Source of the DNA: Spirochaetaceae bacterium
Lineage (GTDB): Bacteria > Spirochaetota > Spirochaetia > DSM-27196 > PWMO01
Direction of reading: 5' to 3'
NCBI GenBank assembly: GCA_007693325.1
Contig: REDW01000055.1
Span: forward strand, 1 to 46,433
Length of the DNA stretch: 46,433 nt
Shown here: positions 41,308-46,433 of the stretch, piece after piece
How the letters are laid out: every line of letters starts with the position of its first letter
How positions within the stretch are numbered: position 1 is the stretch's first letter
Notes under the pieces: generated by a model
Seen by the model: the letters and a program-made list of their open reading frames with translations, nothing else
The model's database searches: none
Told to the model about the DNA's origin: nothing
Translations under genes and position numbers: made by a program

Positions 41308-41751
41308 ATGCTGAAAGAAACGCTCACCATCGACGTGGTTACAACTGAACTGCCCGGTCGAGACAAGAACGAGATCATTGCCGCCATGCTGGATCTGCTG
41401 TGCAATTCCGGTAAGGTCAAAGACCGCGAGCTGGCGCTGCGTGATCTGCTGGATCACGAGGCCGCTATGTCCACTGGAATGGAGAACGGGATTGCCATAC
41501 CGCACGCCAAGACCGAGGCTGTTGACGAGATGATTGCCGCAGTGGGTGTATCCAGGCGTAAGATCGACTTTGAGAATCTGGATCGTAAACCTTCACGGAT
41601 TTTTATCATGACACTCTCGCCGCCGCGGGGTACAGGTCCCCACGTGCAGTTTCTGGCCGACATCAGCCGGTTACTCAAAGAGGCCGACACTCGCAAGAAA
41701 ATCCTCAAGGCCAGCGATGACGCCGAGCTGTTGCAGATTCTGGTCGGTTAG
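41308..41751 (+). CDS. PTS EIIA-type (PtsN-like) regulatory protein
   Basis: A 147-residue EIIA domain of the fructose/nitrogen PTS type. The phosphorylated His is His66 in GIAIPHAKTE, followed by the usual ISRLLKEAD and the C-terminal helix ILKASDDAELLQILVG. No membrane or EIIB domain is attached and no other PTS gene is near, so a regulatory (PtsN) role is more likely than sugar transport. The ATG at 41308 fits the family start; an ATG at 41284 would lie within the promoter spacer. It overlaps the convergent diguanylate cyclase gene by four bases. Confidence 0.87.
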   Translation: MLKETLTIDVVTTELPGRDKNEIIAAMLDLLCNSGKVKDRELALRDLLDHEAAMSTGMENGIAIPHAKTEAVDEMIAAVGVSRRKIDFENLDRKPSRIFIMTLSPPRGTGPHVQFLADISRLLKEADTRKKILKASDDAELLQILVG

Positions 41752-43055
41752 TCTTGCGCCGGGGCTACCCGGTCTCGACCGCCGCGTTTTGCCCGGTAGA
41801 GTCCATTATCGGCCGCAGCAAGCATGTCATTAACCGGGCAACGCTGCTGCGCCGGAACGGTTACAACCCCAATACTCAGCGTTACCGGCCGCTCGGTGGT
41901 AGCGGCGTGCTGTGCTGTGCTGCGCAGCCGCTCGGCGATTGCACGCGCCTCAGCAGCACCGGTACCGGGAAGGAGAACGGCAAACTCGTCGCCGCCGTAA
42001 CGGCAGGCAAGGTCGCTTTCACGGAGGCTGGCGCACAGAGCGGTGCCAAGCTGATTGAGTACGCGGTCTCCGGCGGCGTGTCCAGAGCTGTCGTTCAGCT
42101 GCTTGAAATGATCGATGTCAATCATCAGCGCGGATATGTGTTTGTCCGTCCGCGCAGCCAGCGCAATCCGCTGTGGGGCCTGCAGTTCAAAGGCTCTGCG
42201 GGTTGGAAGTCCGGTAAGCGAGTCGGTCATGGCCAGCTGACGGGTCTGCTCGAGCAGCAGAGCAGCGTGCAATGCCACGGCTAACTGGTCAGCGAACGCA
42301 CGCAACACCACCATCTGTTGCTGGTTCAAAGGATGCTCATCGGTGGCGTGCACGGATAACAGGCCGATTTCTTCGCCGTGGGTTATCAAAGGGATAGAGA
42401 TGTCCGCAGGCTGGTCATTTCCTGCCACCAGTTTGGTCTCTCCGTCGCGTACGACAAAGACCGCGGCGCTGCGATGCGGGATTACGCGTTGTGCCCGTTC
42501 CAGTGCGGTAGCAACGGCCTGCTGCGGGTCGGTTGTAGAAGACAAAATGACACCGATCTGGCGCAGGGTTTCGGATTCGCGTGCCCGCTGCTTGGCATCT
42601 TCGGTTGCGTTTGCCAGCGCAATCTCCAGTTCTTTGCGCTGGGTGATGTCCAGCTCACGGCCAACATAGAGTGCCAGCCGTCCATCGCAGTCGCGTTCTA
42701 CCACGGCAATGGCACAGTGTACCCAGCGCCAGCTGCCGTCTTTGGCGCGAAAGCGAAACTCGGCGCTGTTGCCCTCATCTTCACCGCGGCAGGTCAGTTG
42801 ATAAAGGTGTCTCACTGTTGGCAGGTCATCAGGGTGCACCAGCGTCATCCAGTCCTCACCGCGAAGCTCATCATCGCTGTAGCCGAGATCGCGCCATAAT
42901 CTATTGGCTGCGCTGGAACCGCCGGACATATCTCGAACAAAGACGCCCAGACTGTGGAGCGCCGGGATGCACTTCACGGCGACAGCGGGATCAAGCCGTA
43001 CTTCCGCTTCAGGAGATCTCGGTTGTTGCGTGTCCGTTTGCCGTTGCTGCCGCAT
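41748..43055 (-). CDS. PAS-GAF-GGDEF diguanylate cyclase
   Basis: A 435-residue cytoplasmic enzyme that should make cyclic di-GMP. A PAS domain (about residues 35-145, with a PAC end RELDITQRKELE) and a GAF domain (about 165-270) sense an unknown signal. The GGDEF domain follows: DSLTGLPTRRAF, ALMIDIDHFKQLNDSSGHAAGD and YGGDEFAVLLPG, all catalytic residues intact. RESD, five residues before GGDEF, is the product-inhibition I-site RxxD. There are no membrane segments. The ATG at 43055 has no strong ribosome binding site. Confidence 0.95.
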   Translation of the reverse strand: MRQQRQTDTQQPRSPEAEVRLDPAVAVKCIPALHSLGVFVRDMSGGSSAANRLWRDLGYSDDELRGEDWMTLVHPDDLPTVRHLYQLTCRGEDEGNSAEFRFRAKDGSWRWVHCAIAVVERDCDGRLALYVGRELDITQRKELEIALANATEDAKQRARESETLRQIGVILSSTTDPQQAVATALERAQRVIPHRSAAVFVVRDGETKLVAGNDQPADISIPLITHGEEIGLLSVHATDEHPLNQQQMVVLRAFADQLAVALHAALLLEQTRQLAMTDSLTGLPTRRAFELQAPQRIALAARTDKHISALMIDIDHFKQLNDSSGHAAGDRVLNQLGTALCASLRESDLACRYGGDEFAVLLPGTGAAEARAIAERLRSTAQHAATTERPVTLSIGVVTVPAQQRCPVNDMLAAADNGLYRAKRGGRDRVAPAQD

Positions 43056-43084
43056 GACTCATTCTGATACAGGTTCTACCGAGC

Positions 43085-43113
43085 AGGATACTCTAACTCT
43101 GTGCGAAACGCAA
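43085..43113 (-). promoter_or_regulatory. diguanylate cyclase gene promoter
   Basis: The minus strand has TTGCGT (complement of 43108-43113), 17 bp, then TATCCT (complement of 43085-43090), placing the transcript start about 20-25 nt before the ATG. Confidence 0.45.
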
Positions 43114-43125
43114 AGGATAGTTGCG

Positions 43126-43746
43126 CTATTGTCGCGGCGACAGGGCCAATGCAAGGTCGAAAGGAGTGTTGATATTCTCAAAGCTCGCCAGCCCTGGATC
43201 AATAGCACGGAGTTCTGCAGCCGTGACGCGCCGGACGCGAACAGAGTCAAAGAAGCTGGTTACTTTGCGGCGTCCGCTATTCAGAGCCTCAGTGCCGGGT
43301 GCAAGGCAGGTCCGGCGGTAGACCGCGTGCAGGCATTCCGGGCGGTCGCTTTCGATAATCGGCAGCACAACGTCGAAACCGTCGGCCAGCTGCGCCAGAT
43401 GACGCAACAGTTCAGCGTTCAGAAACGGCATATCGACCGCTACTGCAACGCAGAGGTTGTGGCGCGCGGCGGCCAGCGCGCCCATGATGCCTGACAAAGG
43501 CCCCTGCGGTACGCCGCGGTGGTCGGGAACGAAGCGCAGCCGCTGGTGTTCGAACGGGTATTCATTCGGGCGGCAGGTTACGCAGATCAAGTCTTGACTG
43601 ATCACGCTCAAGGTATCGACCACCCTCGTAAGCAGCGGCCTCCCGGCGATCTCGAGCAGCCCCTTGGGGCTACCCATGCGCGAGTTGGCCCCGCCGGCAA
43701 TTACCGCGGCGCTGAAGGGTACGCTGCGAGGTGACGACGGCGTCAC
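43126..43746 (-). CDS. mobA: molybdenum cofactor guanylyltransferase MobA
   Basis: A 206-residue protein that attaches GMP to molybdopterin to make the MGD form of the cofactor used by formate dehydrogenases. The nucleotidyltransferase signature AAVIAGGANSRMGSPKGLLEI is the family hallmark (GG-x-S-x-RMG-x-PK). AVDMPFLN supplies the metal-binding Asp, and FENINTPFDL is the usual end. The GTG at 43746 overlaps the fdhD stop (GTGA) and has GAGG upstream; an ATG at 43776 is an alternative. It lies in one operon with fdhD. Confidence 0.93.
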   Translation of the reverse strand: MTPSSPRSVPFSAAVIAGGANSRMGSPKGLLEIAGRPLLTRVVDTLSVISQDLICVTCRPNEYPFEHQRLRFVPDHRGVPQGPLSGIMGALAAARHNLCVAVAVDMPFLNAELLRHLAQLADGFDVVLPIIESDRPECLHAVYRRTCLAPGTEALNSGRRKVTSFFDSVRVRRVTAAELRAIDPGLASFENINTPFDLALALSPRQ

Positions 43747-44582
43747 GATCCGGCCTCGTGCTGGTCTGATGAACACAAGTCAAAGCGCTCGACAGCGGCG
43801 TATATGTTCATGCGGCGCCCCCTGACAAAACCCGCCAGCCCCACGTTGAGCGAGCGGGCAATCTCGACCGCACGCCCGGTGGGCGCCGAGCGCGAGGCCA
43901 CAACCGGAATGCCGTGGATGGCGGCCTTGGTGATAAGGTCGGTGGAGATTCGTCCCGAGCAGAGCAGGGCGCATTGGCTGCGTATCACGCTGTTGAGCAC
44001 CGCCTCTCCGGCCACCTTATCCACCGCGTTGTGACGTCCGACGTCCTCACGGAAGAACAGTATTTCAGAGTCGCGGCAGAGTGCCGCACTGTGCACGCCG
44101 CCGGTCTTCTCGAAAAGCTGAGACCGCTGATGTAACTGCTGCATTGCCCGCGACAGCGACGTAACGCGAATCGGGGTGCTGGCCGGCAGGGCGCGCGAGC
44201 GCAGTGAATCCAGGGTTCGGGGAAACAGCGGTGGACTGTCGCAGCCGGTATTGATTGTACGCCGGCCGTAGAGCTGCAGCGGCAGGTCCGAGCTCTGGTT
44301 GAGGGTAACCGAGGCTTCGCCGTTGGCCTGTGAGATCTCGACAGCGTCGATGTCCTCGAGGCGGCGCACCAGCCCCTCAGAAACCAGAAACCCGACAATC
44401 AGTTCGTGCAGCGCTTCCGGCAGGCACATAAGAGTGGCAAGAGCCTGTCCATTGACGCTGAGGTGCAACGCGTATTCGGGTACCACGACGTCGATCCTGG
44501 TCTGCGAGCCGTTGGGGCCTACCTTGGTTATTTCGATTTCCTGCAGCAGGTCAACAGCGGCAACTGGCTTGTTCTGGCTCAT
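43743..44582 (-). CDS. fdhD: formate dehydrogenase sulfur-transfer protein FdhD
   Basis: A 279-residue protein that passes sulfur from IscS to the molybdenum cofactor of formate dehydrogenase. The expected sequence is present: LMCLPEALHELIVGFLVSEGLV near residues 51-72, the loop INTGCDSPP with a single Cys114 in place of the E. coli C-x2-C pair, FEKTGGVHSAALC and FREDVGRHNAVDKVAGEAVL, where GRHNA is strongly conserved. The ATG at 44582 fits the family. It is coupled to mobA. The presence of both implies a molybdenum or tungsten formate dehydrogenase elsewhere in the genome. Confidence 0.93.
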   Translation of the reverse strand: MSQNKPVAAVDLLQEIEITKVGPNGSQTRIDVVVPEYALHLSVNGQALATLMCLPEALHELIVGFLVSEGLVRRLEDIDAVEISQANGEASVTLNQSSDLPLQLYGRRTINTGCDSPPLFPRTLDSLRSRALPASTPIRVTSLSRAMQQLHQRSQLFEKTGGVHSAALCRDSEILFFREDVGRHNAVDKVAGEAVLNSVIRSQCALLCSGRISTDLITKAAIHGIPVVASRSAPTGRAVEIARSLNVGLAGFVRGRRMNIYAAVERFDLCSSDQHEAGS

Positions 44583-44620
44583 TCGCAAAGTACCGGGTTT
44601 ATGTAAAGCATTTCAGTGAG

Positions 44621-44650
44621 ATAATAGCTGCAACAGGCTGCCGGCTTCAA
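44621..44650 (-). promoter_or_regulatory. fdhD-mobA promoter
   Basis: The minus strand has TTGAAG (complement of 44645-44650), 18 bp, then TATTAT (complement of 44621-44626), about 40 nt before the fdhD ATG. Confidence 0.45.
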
Positions 44651-44692
44651 GCACCGTAAACCGTGCGTTGCGCTGCAATCCTGTCATTTTTC

Positions 44693-44721
44693 TTGCGCGG
44701 TCTCTGTTTTGGCAATAGAAT
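44693..44721 (+). promoter_or_regulatory. promoter of the dihydroorotate-dehydrogenase-like gene, probably leaderless
   Basis: TTGCGC at 44693-44698, 17 bp, TAGAAT at 44716-44721. Six bases (CGAGAT) then lead to the ATG at 44728, so the RNA probably starts at the codon itself. It is the same geometry as the ptsN-like promoter. The -10 region is back to back with the fdhD control region. Confidence 0.6.
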
Positions 44722-44727
44722 CGAGAT

Positions 44728-45723
44728 ATGACACCAAACATCCGCACGTCGTATATGGGTTTTGACCTGGTTTCGCCGGTGATCGCGTCGAGCTCTGGAA
44801 TAACCGACAGTGTCGATAACCTCAAGCAACTCGAACAGTGTGGCGCGGGTGCCGTGGTTCTCAAGTCGCTGTTTGAAGAAGAGATTATCGCAGAGATGCA
44901 GCGCACCGAGACGCAGATGCAGCGCCCCGGCTTCACGTTTCCGGATATGGCCGACATGTTCGACTACGTTGACGCCGACAACGGGGTGGCCAACTACCTC
45001 GACCTGATCGGACGCGCCAAACAGGCAGTAGCGCTGCCGGTAATCGCTTCGGTCAACTGCATCTCGGCGCAGAAATGGACCTACTTTGCCCGCGAGATCG
45101 AGCAGCAGGGAGCTGATGGACTGGAGCTGAATGTCTTTCTGATGCCGTCTGATTTTGACGCTGCTGATGCCCTGAGCTTCCAGCGCAGCTACTTCGAGAT
45201 TATTCAGATGGTGCTGGAACAGGTGAGCATCCCGGTTTCGGTTAAACTGAGTCACTACTTCACCCTGCTCGGCAAGACACTGCAGGAGATCTCACAGTGT
45301 GGCATTCGCGGACTGGTGCTCTTCAACCGCTTCTTCAGCCCGGACTTTGACTTGCAGCAAGTGGGCATCGTACCTAGCAACGTGTTCAGTTCGCCGGCCG
45401 AGCTGGCGCTCTCGTTACGCTGGATCGCGATCATGAGCGGACGGGTAGGCTGCGACCTGGCTGCTTCAACCGGCGTGCACGACGGAGACGGTGTGATCAA
45501 GCAGATCCTGGCGGGCGCCAACGCGGTCCAGGTTGCCTCGGTACTCTACCAGCAGGGGATTGAAACGGTGCAGCAGATGAATCAGCGCCTTAGCGGCTGG
45601 ATGGCAGAACAGGGCTACAGCTCGCTGGTAGATTTCCGCGGTGTTCTCAGCCAGGCCAGGGTCAAGAATCCGGCGGCCTACGATCGCGTGCAGTTTGTCA
45701 AGAATTTCCGCGCTATGCAGTAG
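44728..45723 (+). CDS. dihydroorotate dehydrogenase-like FMN protein
   Basis: A 331-residue TIM-barrel protein of the PyrD-like group. It opens with TSYMGFDLVSPVIASSSGITD (FMN and substrate region), then GAGAVVLKSLFEEE, LPVIASVNCISAQKW and VKLSHYFT; DLAASTGVHDGDGV and GANAVQVASVLYQQG form the FMN phosphate site. The active-site loop differs from classic PyrD, and proteins of this type are often annotated dihydroorotate dehydrogenase-like without being required for pyrimidine synthesis. No other pyr gene is near, so a different flavin oxidoreductase role is likely. Its neighbours are fdhD/mobA and the NuoE-like gene. Confidence 0.85.
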   Translation: MTPNIRTSYMGFDLVSPVIASSSGITDSVDNLKQLEQCGAGAVVLKSLFEEEIIAEMQRTETQMQRPGFTFPDMADMFDYVDADNGVANYLDLIGRAKQAVALPVIASVNCISAQKWTYFAREIEQQGADGLELNVFLMPSDFDAADALSFQRSYFEIIQMVLEQVSIPVSVKLSHYFTLLGKTLQEISQCGIRGLVLFNRFFSPDFDLQQVGIVPSNVFSSPAELALSLRWIAIMSGRVGCDLAASTGVHDGDGVIKQILAGANAVQVASVLYQQGIETVQQMNQRLSGWMAEQGYSSLVDFRGVLSQARVKNPAAYDRVQFVKNFRAMQ

Positions 45724-45769
45724 TGGCCGACTGCAGCGTCCTGACCCTGAAAAAACCTTCGAATAGGGA

Positions 45770-45798
45770 TTGATATATCGATATTTTTGAGATAGAAT
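45770..45798 (+). promoter_or_regulatory. promoter of the NuoE-like operon
   Basis: TTGATA at 45770-45775, 17 bp, TAGAAT at 45793-45798, giving an expected transcript start near 45805, about 138 nt before the first ATG. Confidence 0.6.
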
Positions 45799-45942
45799 CC
45801 GGGGCAATCACACATCGTTTGTTCAACCGTTCTCATCAGGAGCGGCGAGCATCCAGGATGTGCCGGACGGCGTACCCACTCGCGTTAGCGCGCCTTGCGC
45901 CCGCGGGGTGGCTAACGCAGCATGGTACAATAGGGAGGAGTT
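45799..45942 (+). promoter_or_regulatory. structured leader of the NuoE-like gene
   Basis: The untranslated leader holds an inverted repeat GCGTTAGC (45882-45889) and GCTAACGC (45911-45918), enclosing GCGC-CTT-GCGC. A second, smaller self-complementary stretch (GCATCC and GGATGTGC) lies near 45849. No T-run follows the large hairpin. The ribosome binding site GGGAGGAG comes about 20 nt later. It may be an attenuator or protein-binding leader; no known riboswitch consensus was recognised. Confidence 0.4.
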
Positions 45943-46433
45943 ATGGCGGTCGCAGTACCCGAAAAAGCCGAGCTCAGCGATGAACTGAAGACGTTCATTG
46001 AGAAGTGGAAGGATAAACCCGGCAACCTGATTATGGTCCTGCACAGGACACAGCTGGAGTACGGCTATCTGTCCGAGCCGGTTGTGATGGAGGTCGCCAG
46101 GCAGTTGGGACAACCGGCTGCCAAAGTCTTCGGCGTAGTGACGTTCTACAACTACTTCAAGCTGACACCTCCGGGACGCAACCGGGTTGCAATCTGTCTT
46201 GGCACCGCGTGCTACCTGAAGGGGGCTGACGCGTTAACTGAAACGTTCTGCGAAACCCTAGGCGTAGAGCTCAACGGTGTAACCGAAGACAAAGAGTTTT
46301 CTATCGAGGGCGTCCGTTGCGTCGGCTGTTGTGGGCTGGCACCGGTGGTGATGGTCAACGGCGAGGTACACGGTAAGCTTGACCCCGAGGGCGTGCACAA
46401 GGTGATCGATAAATATCGCAATGGAAGCCAGGA
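45943..46433 (+). CDS. NuoE/HndA-type [2Fe-2S] subunit, cut by the window end
   Basis: 163 residues are visible and the frame is still open at the window end. It matches the 24-kDa thioredoxin-like [2Fe-2S] subunit of NADH dehydrogenase, NADP-reducing hydrogenase or NAD-linked formate dehydrogenase. The motif GVVTFYNYFKLTPPGRN is typical. The cluster ligands are Cys85, Cys90, Cys126 and Cys130 (CLGTACYLKG and CVGCCGLAP). The ATG at 45943 has GGGAGGAG just upstream. The next genes, outside the window, are probably a NuoF-type flavoprotein and a hydrogenase or formate dehydrogenase; fdhD and mobA nearby favour either. Confidence 0.92.
   Translation, partial: MAVAVPEKAELSDELKTFIEKWKDKPGNLIMVLHRTQLEYGYLSEPVVMEVARQLGQPAAKVFGVVTFYNYFKLTPPGRNRVAICLGTACYLKGADALTETFCETLGVELNGVTEDKEFSIEGVRCVGCCGLAPVVMVNGEVHGKLDPEGVHKVIDKYRNGSQ

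Noticed and set aside
41284-41310. ATG at 41284 as start of the PtsN-like protein
   Set aside because: It lies inside the spacer of the promoter at 41273-41301, so it would not be transcribed from there.
40919-41314. Intact protein-coding gene at 40919-41314
   Set aside because: Only the first third resembles MnhE; the rest is out of frame with the MnhF-like sequence, so it is decayed DNA.
44728-45723. Pyrimidine-biosynthesis pyrD
   Set aside because: The active-site loop is atypical and no other pyr genes are near; called dihydroorotate dehydrogenase-like only.
45799-45942. Molybdenum cofactor riboswitch ahead of the NuoE-like gene
   Set aside because: The conserved Moco-RNA elements as I remember them are not visible; only simple inverted repeats are present.

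Overview
The window looks like chromosomal core DNA of a GC-rich bacterium. The best guess from gene content is a free-living, probably anaerobic spirochaete: several TPR-repeat proteins, an orphan cheW, a RecJ with a large internal insertion, and formate/hydrogenase-type redox genes. This placement is inference from gene repertoire; no 16S rRNA gene or other decisive marker is present. Genes are densely packed, with many ATGA, GTGA or TGATG stop/start overlaps. No tRNA, rRNA, CRISPR array, insertion sequence or prophage was seen.

Layout. (1) 1-4201, minus: lon, a VanY-type D,D-carboxypeptidase lipoprotein and a U32 peptidase form one operon; the U32 frame is cut by an in-frame TAA. (2) 4285-12745: recO (plus) and an RNase D gene (minus) converge, then a tight plus-strand operon of pyrimidine-nucleoside phosphorylase, recJ, an M23 peptidase, rpsU, a SelB-like protein without a GTPase domain, and a lipoprotein. 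(3) 12712-18544: a minus operon of a TPR protein with a possible Mrr-type domain, a metallophosphoesterase and a ParB-like protein, facing two plus-strand TPR/coiled-coil proteins. (4) 18622-25485: trxB, mutL, a class I glutamine amidotransferase, a membrane-anchored alpha/beta hydrolase and a CNNM-type membrane protein.

(5) 25468-32049, minus, is the most interesting part. After cheW come a small MIP18/NifU-like protein, a membrane-anchored unknown protein, a CstA transporter, a small helical protein, an ArsA/Get3-family ATPase, a second paralogue of the unknown membrane protein, and an MFS transporter. The two paralogues share a TNIGGL-x-GY and LPRQS-x-LYYP signature. I read this as a candidate undescribed membrane-transport or membrane-protein-maturation system around CstA.

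(6) 32122-38542, minus: srkA-type kinase with a 605-residue protein of unknown function, then a complete osmoprotectant (OpuC-type) ABC importer with a good promoter. (7) 38753-43055: an SDR lacking its catalytic Tyr, an MFS transporter, the decayed remains of Mrp antiporter genes mnhE/mnhF, a PtsN-like EIIA protein with an apparently leaderless promoter, and a PAS-GAF-GGDEF diguanylate cyclase. (8) 43126-46433: mobA and fdhD (molybdenum cofactor / formate dehydrogenase maturation), a dihydroorotate-dehydrogenase-like protein, and the start of a NuoE/HndA-type [2Fe-2S] subunit cut by the window end. The last group points to NAD(P)-linked formate or hydrogen metabolism.

All family assignments come from motif recognition by eye; no database search was run.
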